The notes under the pieces: generated by a model
The model's database searches: none
What the model was told of the DNA's origin: nothing
What the model saw: the letters and a program-made list of their open reading frames with translations, nothing else
Shown: in pieces, positions 49,020-56,474 of the stretch
How the letters are laid out: each line of letters starts with the position of its first letter
Numbering within the stretch: the stretch's first letter is position 1
Translations under genes and position numbers: made by a program
Source of the DNA: a virus
Length of the DNA stretch: 64,000 nt
Direction: 5' to 3' (one strand)
Virus record (IMG/VR): IMGVR_UViG_3300046499_000680
Location: 1 to 64,000 of that record

Positions 49020-50650
49020 CAGGTAATCGCCTCAGCGAGGTGCTGGGTTGCGTCATTCGTTCCGGCCAGGTCCCAAGCCGCAACCGTGTCGTCGCACATC
49101 TGCTCCAGGTAGGCGTTGGATTTCATGCCGATGGCGACACCGTGCAGCCGCACGCCGCGTTCCCGCAGCTCGTCGCGCAGGGCTACGTCGTCCTCCTGGA
49201 AGTAGTCCATGCCGTCCGTCATCAGTACGATGTCGGCGGTCTTGAACTCGGGCACCATGTCGATCAGCTCTTTTGCTTTCTCGACGCCGCCGGTCACATC
49301 GGTGCCGCCGTGGAACATGTGCGATGCGAAGTCCACGATGCGCAGCGGGTTGATCGGCTCTTTTGCCATGAAGTCCCACCGCTTGGTCTGGCCGTACGAG
49401 CTGAACTCGACGGCGGCGGCGTCACGTTTCTCCCGCTTGGCGATCGCGATGAAGCTGATTGCCAGCGAGCGCGCCCAGACGTTGGGCATGCCGTTCATCG
49501 ACCCTGAGCCGTCCAGGCAGACGATGATCGGCCCGCGCCCGGCCTCGGCGTAGCCACGGGTCTCATACTGGACCAGCGACCGTTCGTAGAAGCGCCGGAT
49601 GAAGTCGCGGCGAAGTACCGGATGGCGCAGCTTCACCTTCTCGCTCGGGAGCAAGAGCGGCAGGTCGTCGCCGAGCTTCACGTCGATGATCTCCTCGCGA
49701 CCACCAACAACACGGTTCGTTCGCCGGTAGCGGATGTCACGTTGCATCCGGCCGATCATTTTCGCCATGTCAAACAGCTCGGGATTTTCCTTCCACTTCT
49801 GCGCCAGTTCGATCATTTCGTCGGGCGACAGCTTCTGCCCGCTGCCCGGCTCGGTGCCGGGCAGGCTGCCGATGGCGTCAGTGGCTTCCTGCGCGCCTTC
49901 GAGTGCCTGGTCGATCGCTTCGATGGCACCGACGCCGATGCCTTTCTGCTGCTGTTCGGCCTGTTCTTCGGCGAGGCCCTGGCGCGCTTGCGTCTTCTGC
50001 TGCGCCTGTTCCTTGATCGCCTGCTTAAGTTCGGGGTTGACTTCGCCGCTTTCCTGGTGTTCCTGCGCGGCCTGCTGGCGCATCTGTTCGAGGGCTTCCT
50101 GCGCCCCCGTGATCTGCTGCTCCTGGTCGGACATCCTCTTGGCGCCGACCACCATCTCTTTCATCTGCTCCTGAAGCGACTCGCGCAGACCCTCAGACAT
50201 GTTGATCGTGGCGAACGCGGCCGAGATTTCGTCGTGGCGCGTGTCGGGCCGCATCGCCTGGAATTTCTCGCTGGCGATGATCTGCTGAAGGATGCGCCGG
50301 TTCAGGTCGCGCGAGGGCTTGAACTCGCCCTGGTTCTTCAGCTCCGGCTCCTGAAGCGTGTGCAATGCGCGGAAGGTGTCGCCGAACAGGTTCTGCCAAG
50401 CGACGTACTCCAGAACCTTCTCGCGTTCCTCGTCGCTCAGTTCGATGGCTTTGCCCTCGTCGTCCGTGAGGTTGTCAAGGTCCACCTCGGGCACATCGAA
50501 CATGGCGCCGCGAAAGTGTGACGCGCGTTCGGTCATGTCTTCCAGCACCCCGTCATCAAGGCGGTCGTGCCGGACTACGCTGTCGCTCAGCGCGGGAAGG
50601 TTCTTGGTGCGCTTGAACAGGTCATACACACGCTGCGACATGTCCGTCAT
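49019..50650 (-). CDS. VWA-domain protein (ViaA/CoxE-like partner of MoxR)
   Basis: 543 residues. The C-terminal von Willebrand A domain has a complete MIDAS: DGSGSM (380-385), Thr450 in GGTDVTGG and Asp479 in LMTDGMD. The N-terminal region is helical with a long Gln/Glu coiled coil (about 170-240). The layout (helical N-terminus plus C-terminal VWA) is that of ViaA-type partners of MoxR AAA+ ATPases. The MoxR gene is two genes upstream in the same operon. Ribosome-binding site: AAAGGAGCGCCGG. Confidence 0.75.
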   Translation of the reverse strand: MTDMSQRVYDLFKRTKNLPALSDSVVRHDRLDDGVLEDMTERASHFRGAMFDVPEVDLDNLTDDEGKAIELSDEEREKVLEYVAWQNLFGDTFRALHTLQEPELKNQGEFKPSRDLNRRILQQIIASEKFQAMRPDTRHDEISAAFATINMSEGLRESLQEQMKEMVVGAKRMSDQEQQITGAQEALEQMRQQAAQEHQESGEVNPELKQAIKEQAQQKTQARQGLAEEQAEQQQKGIGVGAIEAIDQALEGAQEATDAIGSLPGTEPGSGQKLSPDEMIELAQKWKENPELFDMAKMIGRMQRDIRYRRTNRVVGGREEIIDVKLGDDLPLLLPSEKVKLRHPVLRRDFIRRFYERSLVQYETRGYAEAGRGPIIVCLDGSGSMNGMPNVWARSLAISFIAIAKREKRDAAAVEFSSYGQTKRWDFMAKEPINPLRIVDFASHMFHGGTDVTGGVEKAKELIDMVPEFKTADIVLMTDGMDYFQEDDVALRDELRERGVRLHGVAIGMKSNAYLEQMCDDTVAAWDLAGTNDATQHLAEAIT

Positions 50651-51242
50651 CCGGCGCTCCTTTGTAGTTCGATTTGTGCGGGTCGAAGCCCGGCAGGATC
50701 AGCTCGTAAGCGTCCTCGTCGGGCATCGTGAAGCTGAAGTCGATGACGATGGGGATGCCCGTTCGCTCGGCACCAACAGCGTCGGTCAGGTACTCACGGT
50801 ACAGTTCCGCCGCGCGCCAACGCGGCAGGGGCAGGAAGTACGTTGCGCGATCGGCCCAGAGCTTCGAGAACTCGGGGATCGCCTCGCCGAAAATCTTCTC
50901 GACATCGAACGGCTGGTCGCACGTTCGGCGCAGGACCACGATGCGATCGGGATCGGCGCCCGCGTCCTCGGGGTCCGGCTCCACGCAGTCGTCACAGTCG
51001 CAGTCTTCGGTGGTGCAATCCTCGTCTAGCGACGATCCGCTCCAGCCGCACGCCTGGCACTCGTAGCCGTCGTCCGTGACATCGACGTTGCCCTGGTAAT
51101 CGGGTTCGGCGTTGCGGTCAACCTCGCCGTCGTCATCAAGCGTGTAGCGGATCAACTCCGTCGCCAGCTCGCGCTGGACCAGCGAGCCGCTGTCTGCTGG
51201 CTCCGAGCAGTGCGGGCAGCCGACAAAGGCGCGTTCGCACAT
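50622..51242 (-). CDS. Zinc-ribbon protein inside the MoxR-VWA module
   Basis: 206 residues from ATG 51242 (MCERAFVGCPHCSEP). Two cysteine pairs, CPHC (9-12) and CQAC (about 60), form a zinc ribbon, followed by an acidic Cys/Asp cluster (EDCTTEDCDCDDC). The C-terminal half is alpha/beta. It overlaps the VWA start by 29 bases and lies four bases from the MoxR stop, so the three proteins are co-translated and perhaps form one complex. Family not recognised. Confidence 0.6.
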   Translation of the reverse strand: MCERAFVGCPHCSEPADSGSLVQRELATELIRYTLDDDGEVDRNAEPDYQGNVDVTDDGYECQACGWSGSSLDEDCTTEDCDCDDCVEPDPEDAGADPDRIVVLRRTCDQPFDVEKIFGEAIPEFSKLWADRATYFLPLPRWRAAELYREYLTDAVGAERTGIPIVIDFSFTMPDEDAYELILPGFDPHKSNYKGAPDDGHVAACV

Positions 51243-51246
51243 CGGA

Positions 51247-52458
51247 TCAGCTCCCGATGCCGAGCAGCTTCTTGACGCTCTCGCGCGAGCCGGTGATGTC
51301 CTGGGCGAGCTGGTCGAGTTCGGCGGTCTCATGTCCTTCCTCTTTGCCGTTGTCGATCGCATCGCCGACGCGCTGGCTCAGCTTCTTGAGCATGTTCGAC
51401 ACCACGCCGATGTTGCCCATCAGTTCGCTGTCGGGCACGCTGCCGTCGGCGGGCATTTTCTGCTGCAAGTCGCTCAGCGCGGCCTGCTGCTCGTCAAACT
51501 CGCCGCGCAGTTTGGCCGCCTTCTTGGCGACGGCGCCTGCGTAGTCCAGCGTCAGCTCGTACGCAGTGCTGTGATCTTCGGGGTCGCTCCAAAGCACATG
51601 CTCGAAGACCTTCATGTCCTCGACCGACACCTCAGTGCGGCCGGTCAGCGCCGCCGCCGCGAGCATCAGCTTGACACCCTCGAACAGGCGCCTGGCGCTG
51701 ATCGTCAGGTTCTCCGACTCAGCGCGGGAGCGCAGTTCGACCAGCGCCTTTTTCACGTTCGGCGGGACTTCGACCTCCGTGGCCGTCGCCTGTATGGCCG
51801 CGATCTCCTCGGAGGTGACCAGCGTGGGCTTGGCGACGATCGGCTCGCCGCGTCCACGGGCGAGCTGGCCGTCGAGTACCTGCGTCAGTCCTTCGCTGGT
51901 GCGGACATGCTCGACCATCTTGGTGATGCCGAAGCGGTCGCGGAAGGCCCGCAGGTCGTCGCGGTCGGTGCCGGGCAGCTCGTTCGATGCACCCACGCAG
52001 GTCCACAGCGGGACGGTCATCGAGTGCCCGTTGTTGTGGAAGATGCGCTCGTTGATGATCGACAGAAGCGCGTTCAGCACGGTGCTGTTCGCCTTGAAAA
52101 TCTCGTCCAGGAAGGCGACGTTCGCCTCCGGGAGCTTGTCGCGCGTGATCCGCCGGAATTCGTCGTTCTCCAGCGCCGCGAGCGAGACCGGGCCGAGGAC
52201 CTGATCGCTCGGGGTGTCCTTCGCCAGCAGCACCTCGAAAAGCGAGGCGTCGGCGATGTGCGACATGAATTCGCGGATCAGGAGGGACTTCGCCACCCCT
52301 GGTTCGCCGATGAACAGCGGGTGCGAGCGGGCGATGATCGAACGGACCAGCAGGTCGATCTCGACTTCGCGCTCGGGCAGCCCAGCTTTCAGCTCGGCGA
52401 TGACGTTCTGGAGTTTGTCGGCGGGCGTCACCTTCGTCTTCGTCGCGGTCGCGGCCAT
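51247..52458 (-). CDS. MoxR-family AAA+ ATPase (RavA-like)
   Basis: 403 residues. Walker A GEPGVAKS (51-58, the MoxR variant), Walker B FLDEIFKANS (115-124), sensor VGASNELPG (154-162) and the arginine-finger region FRDRFGI (171-177). The C-terminal part contains a helical lid and a coiled coil (about 325-400). ATPases of this family act as chaperones with VWA partners for metallo-enzyme assembly or, in phages, for unknown host or virion targets. Ribosome-binding site: GGAAGGAATT. Confidence 0.8.
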   Translation of the reverse strand: MAATATKTKVTPADKLQNVIAELKAGLPEREVEIDLLVRSIIARSHPLFIGEPGVAKSLLIREFMSHIADASLFEVLLAKDTPSDQVLGPVSLAALENDEFRRITRDKLPEANVAFLDEIFKANSTVLNALLSIINERIFHNNGHSMTVPLWTCVGASNELPGTDRDDLRAFRDRFGITKMVEHVRTSEGLTQVLDGQLARGRGEPIVAKPTLVTSEEIAAIQATATEVEVPPNVKKALVELRSRAESENLTISARRLFEGVKLMLAAAALTGRTEVSVEDMKVFEHVLWSDPEDHSTAYELTLDYAGAVAKKAAKLRGEFDEQQAALSDLQQKMPADGSVPDSELMGNIGVVSNMLKKLSQRVGDAIDNGKEEGHETAELDQLAQDITGSRESVKKLLGIGS

Positions 52459-52464
52459 AGTGTG

Positions 52465-53214
52465 TTAATTCCTTCCGTTCGTTCGGGTCAACTGCGGATA
52501 AGGGAAGTCGGGTACCAAGCGCTTGACCGCGAGCTGCGTCAGCTCTTTCAGGTCGGTGCGCAGTTCTTCGCGGCCCTGCTCAATCAGCTTGTCACCATAG
52601 GCGCCGCCGTTCGAGGTCGGGCTACGCATGAAGGTCCCAAAGACCGGCGGAATCACGACCTCGCCGCGCTCGAAGTGATCGAGCTGGTGCGGCCAGTGTT
52701 CCTGCTCGGCATTGGCTTTCGAGCAGCACTCGCGCGGCTGCTCCCAGTTCTGCCATGCGGTGATGATCTTGTCCGCGTGGCGTCGAAGTTTCGCCGGATA
52801 GGTGGCGACGACTCGGGCGACGGCCGCGAGGAGCGCGGGGTCGATAGGCATCTCGCAACTCCCGTTGGGATTTACGTGCGCGCCGTGTGCGTACGGCACC
52901 AACCCGTTCGCGGGATCGACCAACCAGGTCAATCCGCCCGCGCGCTCGATGCGCGCCGGAGTGAAGGTCGCTATTCGATCCAGGGTCACGTTCGTGAACC
53001 AGCCCTGATCGTTCGGCGAGCCTGGCCCGCGAAGGTCGATGGTCACGCCGTCGGGCCGGTACATGGCGATGATCGTGTCGTGCAGCTTCAGCCCGACCAG
53101 CTCGTCGGCGTAGTAGACCAGGCGCGTGTTCCGCGCGATCTTCTTGGTCGCCAACACCTCGCCGGACCGTTTGTGCTTCAGGGTCTCGACGGCATCGTTC
53201 GCAGTGGCAATCAT
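52465..53214 (-). CDS. Unknown soluble protein (249 aa)
   Basis: N-terminal half is beta-rich (TRLVYYADELVGLKLHDTII, NVTLDRIATFTP); C-terminal half is helical with a Trp/His-rich segment (QEHWPHQLDHFERGE). Probable phage accessory protein with no motif I know. The exact copy of the repeated element at 52856 encodes NPNGSCE. Overlaps the next small gene by four bases. Confidence 0.55.
   Translation of the reverse strand: MIATANDAVETLKHKRSGEVLATKKIARNTRLVYYADELVGLKLHDTIIAMYRPDGVTIDLRGPGSPNDQGWFTNVTLDRIATFTPARIERAGGLTWLVDPANGLVPYAHGAHVNPNGSCEMPIDPALLAAVARVVATYPAKLRRHADKIITAWQNWEQPRECCSKANAEQEHWPHQLDHFERGEVVIPPVFGTFMRSPTSNGGAYGDKLIEQGREELRTDLKELTQLAVKRLVPDFPYPQLTRTNGRN
52856..52867 (-). repeat. 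CAACGGGAGTTG element, exact copy (reverse)
   Basis: Exact copy on the minus strand, with GCAACTCCCGTTG read on the + strand. Codons aac-ggg-agt are unusual for the region. Confidence 0.75.
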
Positions 53215-53390
53215 GCGCCACCGCTCACGTCTTCAAAGGTCGGTTCGCTGTCTTCGATCGAGAGCTGCACGTCCTCGGGGCCGTCCGTCAGCCCGCTGGC
53301 GATTTCCTCGGCGCGTTCGCGGGCCTGCTTCTCAGAGTCAGCGCCGACGCGAAGCCAGCACTTGAACTCGTAGACGCCTGCGCCGGTCAT
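53211..53390 (-). CDS. Small protein (59 aa)
   Basis: Starts MTGAGVYEFKCWLRVGADSE and ends DVSGGA. It fills the space between two overlapping neighbours exactly, sharing four bases with each, which supports it. A strand-helix-strand pattern (YEFKCWLRVGADSEKQARER) is visible. No known family. Confidence 0.6.
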   Translation of the reverse strand: MTGAGVYEFKCWLRVGADSEKQARERAEEIASGLTDGPEDVQLSIEDSEPTFEDVSGGA

Positions 53391-53722
53391 CGTTCGGCCG
53401 CCTCTCGCAGCTCGCGCTCGGTCAGTTCGATGTCATCGGCCGGACGGGCGCGAAGCTGGTTGCACAGCTCGGCGAAGGCTCGGAAATACTCGGGGTTCCC
53501 ATCCAGCTCGCCCGGCTCCAGCAGCGAGCCTGCCACCTCGATCACGTCGCTCGCGCTCAGCACGCGCTCAGACTCGAAGTCGTCCTCTCTAAGCCCGTCT
53601 TCGATGGCGTCGGTGTCGCTGACGATCGCCTCGGGCACATAGCGCACCGTGCAGCCTTCGCTGCCCGTGAAGGTCTCGCCGTCGTTCAGCACGACGATCT
53701 CCGAATGGTCGGGGTGGTGCAT
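53387..53722 (-). CDS. Acidic protein (111 aa)
   Basis: From ATG 53722 (MHHPDHSEIVVL), with GGAGG nine bases upstream. Acidic, mixed fold (FTGSEGCTVRYVPEAIVSD, FRAFAELCNQLRA). It overlaps neighbouring genes. Function unknown; acidic small phage proteins are sometimes host-defence or polymerase inhibitors but there is no direct evidence. Confidence 0.5.
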   Translation of the reverse strand: MHHPDHSEIVVLNDGETFTGSEGCTVRYVPEAIVSDTDAIEDGLREDDFESERVLSASDVIEVAGSLLEPGELDGNPEYFRAFAELCNQLRARPADDIELTERELREAAER

Positions 53723-54120
53723 CAGCGGAACCTCCGTTCGAGGTAGTGAGGATGGTTGAGCAGGAAAAGGTCGTGCATGAGGCACGTTCGCGGGAGGCGG
53801 GTGGAAGGTTCGCGCCCGTCGAAGATGCGCAGCAGGTCGGTGAAGACTTTGCACGACTTTGCAAAGTGGCCGCCGTCGGCGAGTTCGCGGCTCAGCCCGA
53901 TCGAGCAGGTCGCCAAATCGTATTCGGCGACGATCGACGGCGAGGCGAAGGCCGGGACGATCTGAGCTTCGACAGCACAGGCCGGGGGCGTTGCGTTCGC
54001 TGCCACGTTGTAGGCGAACTGAGCCGACGGCGACAGCGGCGCGGCGCGGGCCGTCGTCGCCAGCAGCAAGAGCATGAAGGCGCAGGCGCCTAGCGCGAAG
54101 AATCGCTTGGCGGGCAGCAT
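53722..54120 (-). CDS. Secreted protein with signal peptide (132 aa)
   Basis: Clear Sec signal: basic MLPAKR, hydrophobic core FFALGACAFMLLLLATT, and ARA-A cleavage site near residue 26. The mature part has paired cysteines (about 48, 72, 89 and 112) compatible with disulphides in an exported protein. No lysis or lipoprotein signature. A phage-encoded exported protein in the accessory region suggests modification of the host envelope, for example superinfection control. Function not known. Confidence 0.6.
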   Translation of the reverse strand: MLPAKRFFALGACAFMLLLLATTARAAPLSPSAQFAYNVAANATPPACAVEAQIVPAFASPSIVAEYDLATCSIGLSRELADGGHFAKSCKVFTDLLRIFDGREPSTRLPRTCLMHDLFLLNHPHYLERRFR

Positions 54121-54332
54121 CAGCGCGTCACCTGCTCGCGCGGCTCGCGGCGGCCGGAGATCGTCACAGATCGGCCGAAAACGCAGAAGCTGAGGTTCGC
54201 CGACAAGTGCGTCGGCGGCGCGAATTCGCCGTCGTCCAGATACCGGCAGATGACGAGGTGCGGACGCTGAAACCAGACACGCCGAATCCGCCCCTGACGC
54301 TGCCGTTCGAGCGTCCCGATGTTGACGGCCAT
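54120..54332 (-). CDS. Small basic protein (70 aa)
   Basis: From ATG 54332 (MAVNIGTLERQRQGRIRR). Basic N-terminus followed by strands (VWFQRPHLVICRYLDDGEF, LSFCVFGRSVTISG). Its 3' end overlaps the secreted protein start by one base. Function unknown. Confidence 0.5.
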   Translation of the reverse strand: MAVNIGTLERQRQGRIRRVWFQRPHLVICRYLDDGEFAPPTHLSANLSFCVFGRSVTISGRREPREQVTR

Positions 54333-54625
54333 CAGTTGAACACCGCCCGGCCGAGCCGATTCAGGTGCTGGCCGAGCCGTTCGTGGAAGACCTCGACCTC
54401 TGGGTCGTCGTCCGCCAGGGCGGCCGTGACGGACCTGGGAATCTCGAAGACCCTGGAGGTGCCGTTCGCCGTGTCGTGGGCGCAGACGATGGCTGAGCCG
54501 TCGCCGTCGGCAGCGAGCGCGTGATGCTCGGTGAAGTCGGGCAGCTCGGCGACCATCCCGAGGGCGTCCATGCCAGCCATCGCGGCGAAAGCCTCGTCGG
54601 TGTCGATGATCGGGAACGTCTGCAC
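54332..54625 (-). CDS. Small acidic protein (97 aa)
   Basis: GTG start at 54625 preceded by GGAGGTGAGCC. Acidic alpha/beta (FPIIDTDEAFAAMAGMDA, RVFEIPRSVTAALADDD). First gene after a presumed promoter region, so probably leads this minus-strand unit. Function unknown. Confidence 0.55.
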   Translation of the reverse strand: MQTFPIIDTDEAFAAMAGMDALGMVAELPDFTEHHALAADGDGSAIVCAHDTANGTSRVFEIPRSVTAALADDDPEVEVFHERLGQHLNRLGRAVFN

Positions 54626-54809
54626 GGCTCACCTCCATTCGTTCGTAGGATCGGGCAACTCTAACCCTGTTCGTAGAAGACTTGCGACCAGGGGGTCAAA
54701 AGATCGTTCGATGCGCCGCCGCGTCGCGTTTTAACCCTGCGCTAGCACGGGCGTCCCCGCTGATGAACAGGACTGGCCGACTCGACGGCGCATCCAACGA
54801 TCCGACCTT
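54626..54809 (-). promoter_or_regulatory. Promoter region of the minus-strand operon
   Basis: No gene. On the minus strand TTGACC (54699-54694) is followed after 18 bases by TACGAA (from 54675), a plausible -35/-10 pair reading toward 54625. The string CTACGAAC also occurs at 54648-54641 and 55404-55397. CAGGGTTA-type repeats lie at about 54665 and 54735. Confidence 0.4.
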
Positions 54810-55004
54810 TCAGGGTCGCTTGTCGGCGAGCTGGTCGAACCCGTAGCCTCCAACGGTGGTCCCGTTTTCGTCCCGGATGCGACCGCTTTGCTCGCCCATC
54901 ACCTCTAGTTCGTGCGCAGCTCGGCGAAGGGCATCCGCCACATGCTGAGCCGTTGACATGAGTTCGTTGCCCATGTCGATGTCGAGGCTGAAGTTCTCGG
55001 GCAT
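54810..55004 (-). CDS. Small acidic helical protein (64 aa)
   Basis: From ATG 55004 (MPENFSLDIDMGNEL) with AAAGGAATCCCCG before it. Helix AQHVADALRRAAHELEVMGE and a Gly-rich end. It may be a small regulator. A longer frame overlapping it in another register is not protein-like. Confidence 0.5.
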   Translation of the reverse strand: MPENFSLDIDMGNELMSTAQHVADALRRAAHELEVMGEQSGRIRDENGTTVGGYGFDQLADKRP

Positions 55005-55032
55005 CGGGGATTCCTTTCCGCGTTGTAGAGCC

Positions 55033-55404
55033 ATGTTCGTCACCACGCGCAAACACGTAATGAGGGAGGCTCGGATTAAGGTCTTCCGCACGGCTTACGT
55101 CCCGTTCGCCATCGCGATCGTGGACTGCATGCGGGAAGGTCTTCCCCGAGGCCAGATCGGCGCGTTCGCAGGGAGCAACAGAGCTTTGCTACTGGCGACG
55201 TACATCCTGGCGCTGCGGGGAGAATCGGCGCGCTACTCGGCTCGCTCGCAAGCGGCCGATCGCACGCGCCTAAAGTCTGAACTGGAGTTGCAAGTTCGTA
55301 ACGCCCGCCTGTTCGCTCTCGGGCCGCAGCGGGCTTCGTGCCATCCAAGCACGGCCCCAGTGACGTACTTACCCTTGGTCCAGGCTTTGCACGTCCGTTC
55401 GTAG
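55033..55404 (+). CDS. Possible small DNA-binding protein, divergent (+ strand)
   Basis: 123 residues from ATG 55033 (alternatives at 54958 and 55060). GLPRGQIGAFAGSNRALLLA resembles a helix-turn-helix. It is divergent from the 55004 gene and faces the palindrome at 55412, so it could encode a switch regulator. Codon use is mixed and the ribosome-binding site is weak. I am unsure it is real. Confidence 0.35.
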   Translation: MFVTTRKHVMREARIKVFRTAYVPFAIAIVDCMREGLPRGQIGAFAGSNRALLLATYILALRGESARYSARSQAADRTRLKSELELQVRNARLFALGPQRASCHPSTAPVTYLPLVQALHVRS

Positions 55405-55411
55405 ACTTACA

Positions 55412-55437
55412 CGCAACGAGTGATTCTGTTCGTTGCG
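55412..55437. promoter_or_regulatory. Operator-like inverted repeat
   Basis: CGCAACGA and TCGTTGCG, eight perfect pairs separated by ten bases. It lies in a gap without a convincing gene (55405-55586), just after the possible regulator gene. Its GCAAC/GTTGC ends recall the genome-wide element. Confidence 0.45.
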
Positions 55438-55548
55438 AAGCGCAAACTTACGCTCCCGGAGGATGTGTGGGTCTGTGCTGAACGCTTGCTTTCGCGCCCG
55501 GCCGCTCGCTGTTCGCTACAGGCGGGGCGGATGGCACGAAAACAAGCG

Positions 55549-55582
55549 GCGGCGCGGGCACCCTTGCGGGCACCCGCGCCGC
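55549..55582 (-). terminator. Strong hairpin terminating the 55587-55862 gene
   Basis: GCGGCGCGGG pairs with CCCGCGCCGC around a 14-base loop. On the minus strand it follows the stop by four bases and is followed by CGCTTGTTTTCG, giving a moderately T-rich end. Confidence 0.6.
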
Positions 55583-55586
55583 GCGC

Positions 55587-55862
55587 CTACTCTTTCGGCG
55601 GGGTGAGCAGATGCGGGAACAGCGCGGTCACAGCGGTGAGCTGGACGCGCTTCATGCGACCGCCGCCGCGCGGCCTGTACTCGACGTACTCGACGCCCGA
55701 GGGCGACTGCACGATGTAGGCGTCCCCGTGTCCGCCCGCGACCTCGCAAGGCCCGAACAGCTCTTTGTACTGCGGGGACGCTTTGGCGGGCTGCGCCTGC
55801 GTGGCCGCGCGCTCCTGCGCGGCCTGGGCGATGTCCAAAGCGCTCTTGACGCTTGAAGCCAT
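55587..55862 (-). CDS. Small protein, first gene left of the iteron cluster (91 aa)
   Basis: ATG 55862, preceded by GGAGGTATCGCAAC. An N-terminal helix (SSVKSALDIAQAAQERAAT) is followed by a beta-rich domain (YKELFGPCEVAGGHGDAYIV, SGVEYVEYRPRGGGR). It faces away from the repeat cluster, with its own terminator, so it is an isolated unit, possibly under control of the iteron-binding factor. Function unknown. Confidence 0.6.
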   Translation of the reverse strand: MASSVKSALDIAQAAQERAATQAQPAKASPQYKELFGPCEVAGGHGDAYIVQSPSGVEYVEYRPRGGGRMKRVQLTAVTALFPHLLTPPKE

Positions 55863-55893
55863 GTTGCGATACCTCCATGTCGGGTTTCACGGG

Positions 55894-56174
55894 GTCAACC
55901 GCGAGTGTTCACCCCCACCCGTTAGCCCATGTCGGGCAACGGGCAAGGTTCTACCGTCGGGGATACAACCGCCAGCATTCACCCCCCGCCGTGGCCGCCG
56001 TGCCTAGCCCACGCCTAGGGGTGAACACTGCCGGTTATCCCACTGAGGCCGGTACAGCACCACCGGCCCACCGGGATCACCCCCCGCCGTGACCAACCGG
56101 CGGCGGCCAACCCTTCCTAGAGAATCGACCCGATCCAGCCTGAGAACGGCGGGGGGTGAACACTCCCGGTTGAC
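55894..56174. repeat. Cluster of five iteron-like repeats
   Basis: Consensus GGGGGTGAACACTcnCGGTT. Copies: 55894-55916 (reverse), 55965-55991 (reverse), 56018-56040 (forward), 56071-56090 (reverse, partial) and 56147-56174 (forward). The two outermost copies are the most alike and each ends in GGTTGAC pointing outward, toward the divergent genes at 55862 and 56268. The surrounding 400 bases have no gene. I infer an origin or operator region. Confidence 0.7.
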
Positions 56175-56267
56175 GTAGTGACCCTAGAACATCCGTCTAC
56201 GCGCACTTGCGCGCGGGGGGAGTAGGTTTAACATGGGGTCATGGTCACTTCTACGAAAGGTGCTGAC

Positions 56268-56474
56268 ATGGTTTCCAAGAGGCAGCTACTCCAAGAGCTT
56301 CAGCGGCGGATTGACGCCGCCCGCGATGCCGCCGACTGGCGCATGGCCGAGCTTTACACCTGCACCGCGCTGAGGATTCAGCGCGCGCCGAACCTTGCGG
56401 TAGCGGGCCAGACGGCCCGCGAAGTCGCCGCCACCGATGCCCGAATCAGCCTCACGGATCGGATCGGCCGATGA
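56268..56474 (+). CDS. Small helical protein (68 aa)
   Basis: From ATG 56268 (MVSKRQLLQELQRR), with GAAAGGTGCTGAC upstream; ATG 56241 is an alternative without a good site. Mostly helix (DAARDAADWRMAELYTCTAL). First gene right of the iterons and overlapping the next gene by four bases, so it could bind the repeats or be an accessory of the next protein. Confidence 0.5.
   Translation: MVSKRQLLQELQRRIDAARDAADWRMAELYTCTALRIQRAPNLAVAGQTAREVAATDARISLTDRIGR

Noticed and set aside
55420-55719. GTG-started + strand gene of 99 codons
   Set aside because: It overlaps the well-supported minus-strand gene at 55587-55862 and a strong hairpin; composition is not protein-like.
55894-56174. CRISPR array
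   Set aside because: The repeats occur in both orientations, at uneven spacing and with variable sequence; they look like iterons or operators.
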